From Sulfitobacter noctilucicola (GTDB lineage: Bacteria; Pseudomonadota; Alphaproteobacteria; Rhodobacterales; Rhodobacteraceae), in contig NZ_JASD01000008.1 of the NCBI RefSeq assembly GCF_000622385.1, forward strand, positions 1,240,001 to 1,304,000: a stretch of 64,000 bases of DNA, given 5' to 3'. Under the pieces are notes generated by a model. That model was not told the origin of the DNA and did no database searches. It saw only the letters and a program-made list of their open reading frames with translations. The translations under genes were made by a program, and so were the position numbers. This document shows positions 45,785 through 54,396 of this stretch, piece after piece. Within the stretch, counting starts at the first letter, position 1; the number at the start of each line of letters is the position of its first letter.

Positions 45785-47131
45785 ATGATGTTCCGATTGC
45801 CGACATTCGCCGCCGTTCTGGCGCTTTTTTCCGCGCCGCTGGCTGGCTTTGCCCAAAATGCCGAGGACGTGACCCATTTCACGCTGGATAACGGGATGGA
45901 GGTGGTCGTCGTAGAAGACCACCGCGCGCCCGCCGTACAGCAAATGGTCTGGTATCGTGCCGGATCAGCGGATGAGCCCAAAGGCTCTTCGGGTGTTGCG
46001 CATTTTCTCGAACACCTGTTGTTCAAAGCGACGGACAAAATGGAATCGGGTGAGTTTTCAGCCACCGTTGCGGCCAATGGCGGGCGCGATAACGCGTTCA
46101 CCAGCTACGATTACACCGCGTATTTCCAGCGTGTTGCAGCCGATCGTCTGGAACTGATGATGCAGATGGAAAGCGACCGGATGAAGAACATCCGCCTTAC
46201 GCCGGAAAATATCCGCACAGAGCGGGACGTAATTTTGGAAGAGCGAAACCAGCGCACAGACAACAATGCAGGCGCGCTCTTCAATGAACAGATGAACGCC
46301 GCGCAATATCTCAATCACCGCTATGGTACGCCGATCATCGGTTGGCGCCACGAGATGGAAGAGCTTGATCTAGAGGATGCGCTGTCTTTCTACGAAACAT
46401 ACTATTCACCCAACAACGCGATTCTGGTGGTATCCGGCGATGTCGAACCGGACGAAGTGCGGATGCTGGCCGAAAAATACTACGGCGTGATCCCCGCGAA
46501 CCCCGATCTGCCGGAGCGCCTGCGCACGCAGGAGCCGCCCCAGACGGCAGAGCGTCGCCTGATCTTTCGGGATGCCCGTGTCGCCCAACCATACGTGAGC
46601 CGCTCCTACCTCGCGCCCGAGCGTGATTCCGGTGCACAAGAAGATGCAGCGGCGCTCACGCTGCTGTCGCTTATCCTTGGTGGTGGCACGACATCTTTCC
46701 TGAACGAAAAGCTTCAATTCGATACGCAGGTCGCGACCTACACAGGTGCGTTCTATCGGGGCGGGTCACTGGACGATACGACATTTGATGTGGTCATCGT
46801 GCCTGCCGCCGGAGTGTCCCTGCAAGAAGCAGAGGACGCGATGGATGCCGCGCTTTCCAGCTTTATGGAAACCGGTGTCGATCCTGAACAGCTTGACCGG
46901 ATAAAACTGCAAATTCGCGCCGATCAAATCTATGCCCGCGACAACGCCGAAGGTGTGGCAAACCGTTATGGCTCTGCGCTGGCCATTGGATTGACGGTGC
47001 AGGATGTACAGGACTGGCCCGCTGTGTTGGACGCAGTGACAGCAGAAGACATCATGAAAGCCGCGGAAAGAGTCTTTAACATAGAGCAATCGGTCACAGG
47101 CTGGTTGATGAGAGAGGAGGCCACACAATGA
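45785..47131 (+). CDS. M16 family zinc peptidase (active subunit)
   Basis: 448 residues. Signal peptide about 1-23 (LFSAPLAGFAQ). The inverted zinc motif HFLEH (His73, Glu76, His77) is intact in SSGVAHFLEHLLFKAT. Downstream TERDVILEERNQR completes the M16 site. In the periplasm it likely degrades peptides or processes substrates together with the next gene. Start ATG 45785 or 45788, both after AAAGG. The stop overlaps the partner start (ATGA). Confidence 0.92.
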   Translation: MMFRLPTFAAVLALFSAPLAGFAQNAEDVTHFTLDNGMEVVVVEDHRAPAVQQMVWYRAGSADEPKGSSGVAHFLEHLLFKATDKMESGEFSATVAANGGRDNAFTSYDYTAYFQRVAADRLELMMQMESDRMKNIRLTPENIRTERDVILEERNQRTDNNAGALFNEQMNAAQYLNHRYGTPIIGWRHEMEELDLEDALSFYETYYSPNNAILVVSGDVEPDEVRMLAEKYYGVIPANPDLPERLRTQEPPQTAERRLIFRDARVAQPYVSRSYLAPERDSGAQEDAAALTLLSLILGGGTTSFLNEKLQFDTQVATYTGAFYRGGSLDDTTFDVVIVPAAGVSLQEAEDAMDAALSSFMETGVDPEQLDRIKLQIRADQIYARDNAEGVANRYGSALAIGLTVQDVQDWPAVLDAVTAEDIMKAAERVFNIEQSVTGWLMREEATQ

Positions 47132-48444
47132 GGTTTTTCTACGCAACCCTGCTGATGATCGTGGCTGCCCTGCCTGCGCGCGCAGACGTGAATATCCAGT
47201 CCGTGACCAGCCCCGGCGGCATCACCGCATGGCTGGTAGAGGAACCCTCGATCCCGTTCGTTGCCCTTCAAATTCGCTTCCGCGGTGGTGCCTCTTTAGA
47301 TGATCCCGACAAACGCGGAGCGATCAACCTGATGACCGGACTTCTGGAAGAGGGCGCTGCTGATATGGATGCGCGCGCTTTCTCCCGCGCTCAGGAAGAG
47401 CTGGCAACCACTTTAGGCTTCTCCGCCTCGCGGGACGAAATATCCATATCGGCCCGGTTCCTGACCGAAAATCAGGATGCCTCCATCGCCCTTTTGCGGG
47501 CAGCGTTGATGGAGCCGAAGTTCGAAGAACAGGCGATCGAGCGGGTGCGCGGGCAGGTCTTGTCCGTGATCCAGTCCGATTTGAAAGACCCCAATGACAT
47601 CGCCAGCCAGACTTTCAACCAGATCGCATTCGGCGATCATCCCTATGCGCATTCGATCAATGGAACGCTCGACAGCGTTGCGGCGCTGACACGTGATGAT
47701 CTGCTGGCCGCTCATAAGGCGACGCTTGCCCGCGACCGCATCTATGTCGGTGCAGTTGGAGACATCACTCCAGAGGCGCTGGGCGCGCTGCTTGATACGC
47801 TGCTGGGCGATCTGCCCGAAACGGGTGCACCCATGCCACCTCGCGCTGATGTGACAATCCCGCCGGGCATCACGGTTGTTGATTTCCCCACGCCGCAATC
47901 GGTCGCCTTGTTCGGTCAAAAGGGCATTGCCCAAAGCGACCCCGACTTTTTCGCCGCGTTGATCCTGAATCAGGTGCTGGGCGGCGGCTCCTTCGAGAGC
48001 CGTCTGATGAACGAGGTGCGTGAGAAACGCGGGCTGACGTACGGGGTATATTCGTACTTGTCATCGCGTGATCTCGCAGAGGTCTACATGGGGTCGGTCA
48101 GTTCCAGCAATGACCGCATCGCAGAGGCGATTGCCGTGATCCGCGAGGAATGGACCAAAGCCGCGACAACCGGCATCACCGAGCAGGAGCTGCAGGACGC
48201 CAAGACCTATATCACCGGCGCGTATCCGCTGCGGTTTGACGGAAACAGCACCATCGCGAGCATCCTTGTCGGAATGCAAATGCTGGGGCTGCCAATCGAC
48301 TACATTCCGACGCGGAATGACAAAGTCGATGCAGTGACGCTGGACGATATCAAAAGGGTTGCGGGCGAACTGCTGGACCCCGAGAACCTACATTTTGTAG
48401 TAGTGGGCCAGCCCGAGGGTCTGGAAACCTCTACAGGTAACTAA
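47128..48444 (+). CDS. M16 family peptidase-like subunit lacking the zinc motif
   Basis: 438 residues. A signal peptide of about 18 residues precedes the fold. At the place where the partner has HFLEH this one has NLMTGLLEEG, so no zinc site. GSFESRLMNEVREKRGLTYGVYS is the conserved C-terminal block. This is the usual non-catalytic partner that builds an M16B heterodimer. It overlaps the active subunit by 4 bp. Confidence 0.91.
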   Translation: MRFFYATLLMIVAALPARADVNIQSVTSPGGITAWLVEEPSIPFVALQIRFRGGASLDDPDKRGAINLMTGLLEEGAADMDARAFSRAQEELATTLGFSASRDEISISARFLTENQDASIALLRAALMEPKFEEQAIERVRGQVLSVIQSDLKDPNDIASQTFNQIAFGDHPYAHSINGTLDSVAALTRDDLLAAHKATLARDRIYVGAVGDITPEALGALLDTLLGDLPETGAPMPPRADVTIPPGITVVDFPTPQSVALFGQKGIAQSDPDFFAALILNQVLGGGSFESRLMNEVREKRGLTYGVYSYLSSRDLAEVYMGSVSSSNDRIAEAIAVIREEWTKAATTGITEQELQDAKTYITGAYPLRFDGNSTIASILVGMQMLGLPIDYIPTRNDKVDAVTLDDIKRVAGELLDPENLHFVVVGQPEGLETSTGN

Positions 48445-48489
48445 AAGGTAAAGGGGTGCTCTAGCGCTCTGATTCACTTGAGCTAAGTC

Positions 48490-48520
48490 GGGCTGTCCCC
48501 TTGGGGACGGCCCTTTTTGT
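48490..48520 (+). terminator. Rho-independent terminator after the M16 gene pair
   Basis: GGGCTGTCC (48490-48498) pairs with GGACGGCCC (48505-48513), including one G/T pair, with a CCTTGG loop. TTTTTGTT follows. It lies 45 bp after the M16 partner stop. Confidence 0.9.
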
Positions 48521-48526
48521 TGCTGA

Positions 48527-50869
48527 CTACTCTCCGTAGGGGATCCAGATATTCTTGACCTCAGTCGCGGCTTGGAGAAACGCGTGGCCTTCGCCTTCTT
48601 GACCTGACCAGTCGCGGGTAAACCCGTTGTTGACCCATGTGCGCTTGAGGTTGCTCGCGGAACCTTTTTCGACGGTAGCACTCAGCTCTGCCGCGCCAAA
48701 GCTCCAGACCGCATCAATATCCATGTGACGGGCCATCGGCTCTGCCACATCGCTTTGCGGGCCGGTCAGGATGTTCACGACACCCGCAGGCACGTCAGAG
48801 GTTTCCAGTACCTGAATGAAATCTGTCGCGGCCAGCGGAAAGGGCTTCGACGCGGACAGGATCACGCGGTTGCCCATCGCAATCGCCGGTGCCATGCAGG
48901 ACACCAGCCCCAGCAACGGCGCTTCCGCCGGACATAGCGCCCCGATCACACCGACAGGTTCCTTCATGGCAAGCGCGACACCACGGATTGGCACGCCGTG
49001 CACCTGCCCGTCATACTTGTCGGCCCAGGCGGCATAGGTGAACAGGCGCTTGACCGAGGCTGCGACCTCTTTTGCACCGGTTTTGCCGCCCTGCATCGCA
49101 TCCAGACGTGTGGCAAATTCATCCGCGCGGGCATCCAGATTTTCAGCGATATAGTACAGGATTTGCGCCCGCAGATGGCCTGTGGTCTTGGACCACCCCT
49201 TAGCCGCTTGCGCCGCCTCCACTGCGTTGCGCACATCTTTGCGGTTGGCGATGCTCGCATGTCCGATCAACTTGCCGTTCTTGCCCCAAACAGCGGCAGA
49301 GTAGCCGCCATCAGGCCGGGATTGCTTGCCGCCGATGTAAAGCTTTGCTGTACGGTCGACACCTTCCAGCGGGCCGCCTTCGCCTGTGAAGGGCTGAATG
49401 TCCTTCAGTGGCTTTGCGGTTCCTTTGGGGCGGGTATAGGCGGTCAGCCCTTCCCAGCCGCCTTCGCGGCCAAACCCGCTCTCGCGGACACCACCGAAAC
49501 CGGCGGCTGCATCCATCAGGTTCGTGCCGTTGACCCAGACAACCCCCGCCACCAGCTTGGGTGCGATATCTAGAGCGAGATTGATATTCTCGGACCAGAC
49601 CGTCGCGGCCAGACCGTAACGTGTGTTATTGGCCAGCTGCACTGCCTCTGCCGGTGTGCGGAAGGTTGTCGAAACCAGCACAGGGCCAAAAATCTCTTCC
49701 TGCATCAGGGTGTCGGCAGGGTTCAGGCCGGTGATCAGCGTCGGCGGATAGAAACAGCCGCTTTGCGGCATATCCGTCGCGGCAACATGGGTCTGGCCGG
49801 CGGTATTGCTGCCCACCATCTCTGTCACCGATTGCAGTTGAACCGGATCGACCAGCGCGCCTACATCAATGCTTTTGTCCAGCGGAGAGCCGACGCGCAG
49901 CTTGTCCATGCGCGCGCGCAGCTTGGCATAGAACATGTCAGCTACGGGCTCATGCACCAAGAGGCGCGATCCGGCACAGCAAACCTGTCCCTGATTGAAC
50001 CAGATCGCATCGACCAGCCCCTCAACCGCGGAATCCAGATCGGCGTCATCAAAAACGATATAGGGCGACTTGCCCCCCAGTTCGAGCGTCAGCGCCTTGC
50101 CTGATCCTGCTGTCGCTTCGCGGATGCGGCGGCCCACTTCGGTTGATCCGGTAAAGGCGATCTTGTCGACATCCGCCGCGACGATCATTTCGCCCACGGC
50201 CCCGTCGCCGGTCACGATGTTGACGACCCCTTTGGGCAGACCCGCCTGACGGCAGATGTCAGCAAACAAAAGCGCAGTCAGAGAGGTGTATTCCGCAGGC
50301 TTCAGCACCACGGTATTGCCTGTCGCCAGTGCGGGCGCGACCTTCCACGCCAACATCAACAGCGGGAAGTTCCACGGGATGATCTGGCCGCAAACGCCCA
50401 GCGCTTCGGCGTCAGGCAGTTCGCTGTCCATCAGCTGCGCCATACCGGCGTGATAGTAGAAATGCCGTTGGGCAAGAGGGATATCCACATCGCGGGCCTC
50501 GCGAATGGGCTTGCCGTTGTCCAGCACCTCGAGCACCGCAAAAAGCCGCGCATGTTTTTGCAACAGACGCGCCAGCGCATAAAGATATTTCGCGCGGCCG
50601 TGCCCGCCCAGGTTTTCCCAGCCCTTTTGCGCCTTTCGCGCGGCTTTCACGGCATTGTCTACGTCTGCCTGCGTCGCCTGGCTAAGCGTAGCCAGCGTTT
50701 CGCCAGTGGCGGGGTTCCGGCTTTCAAAGCCGTCACCGGGTTGGGTGAATGCGCCATCGATAAAATGACCGAACCGGTCGCCCTGATCTACAAGCCATGC
50801 CAACGCCTCTGCGGCGGATTCAGGGGCGGTTCCGTAGTCCATTGTCTCGAAAATCTCTGCCACGGTCAT
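48527..50869 (-). CDS. Two-domain aldehyde dehydrogenase (ALDH16-like)
   Basis: 780 residues, about 300 longer than a normal ALDH. The first domain (about 30-490) has catalytic Cys297 in [12 protein letters not shown] and Glu263 in LELGGKSPY. The second region (about 505-780) repeats the ALDH start ([22 protein letters not shown], then [17 protein letters not shown]) but has no catalytic Cys, the pattern of ALDH16 with its pseudo-domain. It directly follows deoC (48 bp), so oxidising the acetaldehyde that DeoC releases is the obvious job. Confidence 0.87.
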   Translation of the reverse strand: MTVAEIFETMDYGTAPESAAEALAWLVDQGDRFGHFIDGAFTQPGDGFESRNPATGETLATLSQATQADVDNAVKAARKAQKGWENLGGHGRAKYLYALARLLQKHARLFAVLEVLDNGKPIREARDVDIPLAQRHFYYHAGMAQLMDSELPDAEALGVCGQIIPWNFPLLMLAWKVAPALATGNTVVLKPAEYTSLTALLFADICRQAGLPKGVVNIVTGDGAVGEMIVAADVDKIAFTGSTEVGRRIREATAGSGKALTLELGGKSPYIVFDDADLDSAVEGLVDAIWFNQGQVCCAGSRLLVHEPVADMFYAKLRARMDKLRVGSPLDKSIDVGALVDPVQLQSVTEMVGSNTAGQTHVAATDMPQSGCFYPPTLITGLNPADTLMQEEIFGPVLVSTTFRTPAEAVQLANNTRYGLAATVWSENINLALDIAPKLVAGVVWVNGTNLMDAAAGFGGVRESGFGREGGWEGLTAYTRPKGTAKPLKDIQPFTGEGGPLEGVDRTAKLYIGGKQSRPDGGYSAAVWGKNGKLIGHASIANRKDVRNAVEAAQAAKGWSKTTGHLRAQILYYIAENLDARADEFATRLDAMQGGKTGAKEVAASVKRLFTYAAWADKYDGQVHGVPIRGVALAMKEPVGVIGALCPAEAPLLGLVSCMAPAIAMGNRVILSASKPFPLAATDFIQVLETSDVPAGVVNILTGPQSDVAEPMARHMDIDAVWSFGAAELSATVEKGSASNLKRTWVNNGFTRDWSGQEGEGHAFLQAATEVKNIWIPYGE

Positions 50870-50917
50870 GTGTTCACCTTTGTAAGTAAATCCTGGGCCA
50901 TCGTTGTATTGTCTGCT

Positions 50918-51931
50918 TTAGCTTGTGCCATGACGATACCCTGCGGAGTAGTTTCCGGTCACGTAGTGCTCCAGCTGCCGCTCGATATCATTCAGCAGCG
51001 ATGATGCGCCAAAGCGGAAAAGATCGGGTTGCAACCAGCGGTCGCCCAGCTCCTCTTTCATCAGGGCCAGATATGTGACTGCATCCTTGGCTTTTGATAT
51101 TCCACCCGCCGGTTTGTATCCGACGCGGATGCCGGTGCGGTCATAGAAATCGCGGATTGCGCGGATCATCACCAAGGTAACAGGCAGGGTCGCGTTGACG
51201 CTTTCCTTGCCGGTTGACGTTTTGATGAAATCGGCACCGGCCATCATGCAAACCAGCGAGGCGCGCGCGACATTGCGCAGGCTGCCCAATTCGCCGGTGG
51301 CGAGGATCGCCTTGACGTGCGCATCCCCACAGGCCGCGCGCATGGCCGCCATCTCATCGTAAAGCGCCTGCCAGTTGCCGGTCAGGACGTGGCGGCGGGA
51401 AATAACAATATCAATCTCGGTTGCCCCTGCGGCCACGCTCATCTCGATCTCGCGCAGGCGCAGCTCGAATGGCGACAACCCCGCAGGAAAGCCGGTTGAA
51501 ACAGCGGCGATCGGGATGTTGGTTCCGCGCAGCGCCTCGACGGCGGCGGGGATCATCTCGTGATAGACACAGACCGCACCGGTGGTAATCGGGGCCATGC
51601 CCAAGGCGTCCAGCAAGGCAGGAGCCACGGGTTGACGCGCTTTCGCACACAGACGCGCCACACGGCGGTCGGTGTCATCACCCGATAGGGTGGTTAGGTC
51701 GATGCAGGTGACAGCCCGCAACAGCCACGCGGCTTGATGCGCCTTTTTGACCGAGCGGCGCGCCCCGATGGATCCGGCCCGGCGTTCAATCGCAGATGTA
51801 TTGGCCTGCGCGCTGAGAACCCAGTTGAGGTCAAGCGGCATGCCGGGATTGCGCGGTTCGGTGACCTGCGGGAGGTGCGCCGCGCCATGGGCTACGGCGG
51901 TGGTTGAACTATCGGTCAGGGGGGCAGACAT
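50918..51931 (-). CDS. deoC: Deoxyribose-phosphate aldolase
   Basis: 337 residues, class with an N-terminal extension. The Schiff-base core is visible: ATEIDIVISRR, VKAILATGELGS, and the lysine in GADFIKTSTGKESVNATLPV. GYKPAGGISKAKDA is also conserved. It splits deoxyribose 5-phosphate into glyceraldehyde 3-phosphate and acetaldehyde. I chose ATG 51931, with CGGAG six nt upstream, rather than 51937. Together with the downstream ALDH it forms a deoxynucleoside-sugar pathway. Confidence 0.93.
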   Translation of the reverse strand: MSAPLTDSSTTAVAHGAAHLPQVTEPRNPGMPLDLNWVLSAQANTSAIERRAGSIGARRSVKKAHQAAWLLRAVTCIDLTTLSGDDTDRRVARLCAKARQPVAPALLDALGMAPITTGAVCVYHEMIPAAVEALRGTNIPIAAVSTGFPAGLSPFELRLREIEMSVAAGATEIDIVISRRHVLTGNWQALYDEMAAMRAACGDAHVKAILATGELGSLRNVARASLVCMMAGADFIKTSTGKESVNATLPVTLVMIRAIRDFYDRTGIRVGYKPAGGISKAKDAVTYLALMKEELGDRWLQPDLFRFGASSLLNDIERQLEHYVTGNYSAGYRHGTS

Positions 51932-52019
51932 AAGCATCTCCGGATGGATCAGAGCGCTAAAGGTGCCACGTCTGCGCTGCCCTTGGCAACAGTGTGCGGC
52001 GCGAGGTCAAGCGGACGGC

Positions 52020-52379
52020 TCAGGACCCGCGATAGGTGGAGTAGCCGAAGGGCGATAAGAGCAGCGGCACATGGTAGTGGGCATCCGCGTCGTTGATGCC
52101 AAAGCGGATCGGAATTTGATCCAGAAACCGCGGCGCGTTTGCGGGGGCCGCGTTTGCATCAAGATAAGCGGTGCAATCAAAAAGCAGCTCATAGGTGCCC
52201 GTTGCAAACCTGTCCTTGGGCAAAATGGGGCTGTCGGTGCGTCCGTCAGCGTTTGTGGTCATCTGTGCAAGGAGGATACGGTCATCGCCCTCAAGGCGGT
52301 ACAAAGTGATTGGCAGCCCCGCGGCGGGACAGCCGCGTGCTGTGTCCAGAACATGAGTTGTCAGGTAGCCTTGGGTCAT
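52020..52379 (-). CDS. uraH: 5-hydroxyisourate hydrolase (transthyretin-like)
   Basis: 119 residues. It starts [12 protein letters not shown] and ends with FGYSTYRGS, the YRGS tail that marks HIU hydrolases rather than transthyretin. [12 protein letters not shown] carries active-site His residues. It converts 5-hydroxyisourate, the product of urate oxidase PuuD (58552), to OHCU, the substrate of the UraD domain at 54397. It lies on the opposite strand from the other urate genes and may be co-transcribed with deoC. Confidence 0.94.
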   Translation of the reverse strand: MTQGYLTTHVLDTARGCPAAGLPITLYRLEGDDRILLAQMTTNADGRTDSPILPKDRFATGTYELLFDCTAYLDANAAPANAPRFLDQIPIRFGINDADAHYHVPLLLSPFGYSTYRGS

Positions 52380-52499
52380 AAAAAGATCCTTTGGTCATTA
52401 GGTCGGAGTGGTCAACAGCACAGACGCAAATCCGCACGTTTCGCGATATTGATGCACGCAGTGAGGGAAAGAAACCGGAAAGCCGGGAAAATCGCGCTC

Positions 52500-52567
52500 G
52501 AATCACATGTTTTTCGACACATGATTCGTTTTTGCTTTGACCTTACGAATCATCCTTTGCATATATA
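52500..52567 (+). promoter_or_regulatory. Promoter region with three GANTC sites
   Basis: A candidate promoter has a -35-like TTGACC at 52537-52542 and an AT-rich -10 region CATATATAG at 52560-52568 (spacing 17-19). Three GAATC/GATTC sites lie at 52500-52504, 52523-52527 and 52547-52551. Each is extended to GAATCA; the first two form an inverted pair and the third lies inside the promoter spacer. GANTC is the CcrM methylation site in alphaproteobacteria. It precedes the rhodanese/LysM pair. Confidence 0.55.
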
Positions 52568-52639
52568 GTCGGAGCAACCAAAAAGTGTGTGATCTGCCAA
52601 ATCGCCACACCATATACGGTATTATTCTGGGGGAATAAC

Positions 52640-53260
52640 ATGCCAAGCTCTTTTGTGCGGGCCGTGAGCGCTTTGACGTTTTGTGCAACGGGAGCTGTCG
52701 CTCAGGAACAGCTGACACAGGCGAGCGCATCGTTTCTCTTTAACGGACAGCAGGTCACCATCGCACGTGATGCAGGGCAATCCCCCGCGATTGCGCAGCA
52801 GTTTACCAGCAGTACTGACTCATGTGGCGGGTCCTGTATCGCGCCGATGCAGGCAGCACCGGGTGTGACCACACTGGGCGAGCTTGAGGTGATGCGCTTT
52901 TTGTCCCAAGACGTGGCCGGTGGTCAGGGGTTGATGGTTGATGCCCGCGTTCCGCAGGACCGCGCCAAGGGTTTCATCCCCGGCAGCGTGAACCTGCCAT
53001 TCAGCACACTGGATAGTTCGAACGCATTCCGTTCCGACATTCTGCGTGCCATCGGTGCCCGCGAATTCGACGGGCTCTTTAACTTTTCCGACGCGCGGAC
53101 ACTGCTGGTCTATGACAGTGGCCCGACAAGTGATGATGCGCATCGTCTGATTTCGAACCTTCTGGATGCGGGTTATCCGCCAGAGATGCTGATGTACTAC
53201 CGTGGCGGCATGCAGGTATGGGCCGCATTGGGGTTTAGCATCCAGACCGAGGGGTCTTGA
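52640..53260 (+). CDS. Exported rhodanese-like domain protein without catalytic Cys
   Basis: 206 residues. A signal peptide (about 1-22) ends at GAVAQEQL. The rhodanese fold is recognisable: GLMVDARVPQDRAKGFIPGSVNLPF, then TLLVYDSGPTSDDAHRL and MYYRGGMQVWAALGF. Where rhodaneses have the active Cys after VY, this has Asp-Ser-Gly-Pro, so sulfurtransfer is unlikely. A separate CGGSC motif sits near residue 58. It starts downstream of the GANTC-rich promoter and leads directly into the LysM gene. Confidence 0.83.
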   Translation: MPSSFVRAVSALTFCATGAVAQEQLTQASASFLFNGQQVTIARDAGQSPAIAQQFTSSTDSCGGSCIAPMQAAPGVTTLGELEVMRFLSQDVAGGQGLMVDARVPQDRAKGFIPGSVNLPFSTLDSSNAFRSDILRAIGAREFDGLFNFSDARTLLVYDSGPTSDDAHRLISNLLDAGYPPEMLMYYRGGMQVWAALGFSIQTEGS

Positions 53261-53261
53261 A

Positions 53262-54260
53262 ATGTTGAAAGATATTGATCCCGTCACGCCCAGCGTCCGG
53301 TTCGACAACTATGTGATCCCCGAGACTGTCCGTCAGGGCAAGGATCAGTGGCAGCCGACGATCCAGCCCAACACGGCCAACACACAGCCTGCGTCGACCG
53401 GTTTCAAGGTGTCGGGGTTTCAGGTGACAGGTCTGATGGCTGCGGTCAGCGGCATTGCGTTTCTGACATTTGTTCTGGGCATCATGGTGGCGCTCAAATT
53501 CAGTGACGCAGGAAATGCCGCCGTTGCCGAACTGCCAGCAGATAACGAACTGCAGGAAGTCAGCCGCACAGCGACGCCTGATCTGACGGCCACACCTGTG
53601 GCACCCGTTCCCGTTTTGCCCGCAGCGGCGGCCCCCTCGGCGATCGATGCTGACGTGCTCAAAAGCCTCCAGCCGCTTTCCCGAGAACGCAGCCTAACCG
53701 AAGAAGAGATCACCCAGCGGACGCTGGAAGCCGAAGCGATTGTGAACCGCAACAAGCTGCGGATGTTGCGCGAAGGTGTGCTTGCCGGTGTTTATAGCGT
53801 AAAGGAGCAGGAAGAGGACGGCATTCGCCGTTTGGTTCTCACGACAGTCAATGCCGAGCTGAGTCGTAAGACGATGGCGAACCTGTTGCTTGAAGCAGCC
53901 CAGCGCGGTGATGCGCAGATCCCTGCCTCGCTGAGTGCAGCGAGTGGCGGGTATGACATGGACACGACGCTGTTCAACCTGATCCAGACCTCGCTCATGA
54001 ACGATGCCACGCCTGAAAGCACGCAAGCCGCCCGCGAGATGAGCCGCCGTGCATTCCTCGCGTCCTCTGCCAAGACCGAGATGGTGAACGGTCAGCGTCA
54101 TTACACAGTTCGGCGTGGCGACAGCCTTGCGTCTATCGCACTGAATTTCTTTGGTATGCCCAGCGCGTATCTGCAAATTTTCGAGGCCAACAAGAATACG
54201 CTCGCGTCACCTGACCAGTTACAGACCGGCCGACAGCTAATAATCCCTCTACAAAAATAA
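53262..54260 (+). CDS. Membrane-anchored LysM-domain protein
   Basis: 332 residues. A single membrane helix at about 55-80 (GLMAAVSGIAFLTFVLGIMVAL) is preceded by a cytoplasmic-type N-terminus. A Pro/Ala-rich spacer and helical region follow. The C-terminal LysM domain (about 284-330, YTVRRGDSLASIALNFFG, then NKNTLASPDQLQTGRQLIIP) should bind peptidoglycan in the periplasm. It follows the rhodanese-like gene by 1 bp. A hairpin at 54286-54314 follows. Confidence 0.85.
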   Translation: MLKDIDPVTPSVRFDNYVIPETVRQGKDQWQPTIQPNTANTQPASTGFKVSGFQVTGLMAAVSGIAFLTFVLGIMVALKFSDAGNAAVAELPADNELQEVSRTATPDLTATPVAPVPVLPAAAAPSAIDADVLKSLQPLSRERSLTEEEITQRTLEAEAIVNRNKLRMLREGVLAGVYSVKEQEEDGIRRLVLTTVNAELSRKTMANLLLEAAQRGDAQIPASLSAASGGYDMDTTLFNLIQTSLMNDATPESTQAAREMSRRAFLASSAKTEMVNGQRHYTVRRGDSLASIALNFFGMPSAYLQIFEANKNTLASPDQLQTGRQLIIPLQK

Positions 54261-54285
54261 ACACAGTTGAAGCAGTCAGTCTGAC

Positions 54286-54314
54286 AACGGGTCGTCTTTC
54301 CATGACGGCCCGTT
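54286..54314 (+). terminator. Strong hairpin after the LysM gene, weak T tract
   Basis: An 11-bp stem with one T/G pair (AACGGGTCGTC at 54286-54296, GACGGCCCGTT at 54304-54314) and a 7-nt loop. Only a GGCGTTT follows, so it is an imperfect terminator. It separates the LysM gene from the PuuE-UraD gene. Confidence 0.55.
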
Positions 54315-54396
54315 GGCGTTTCAGGATGACGTATGTGCCCCGATTGCACAGCACGCTGATCCGATGCAGGGTGGCGCAGAAATGAGGGACACGCCG

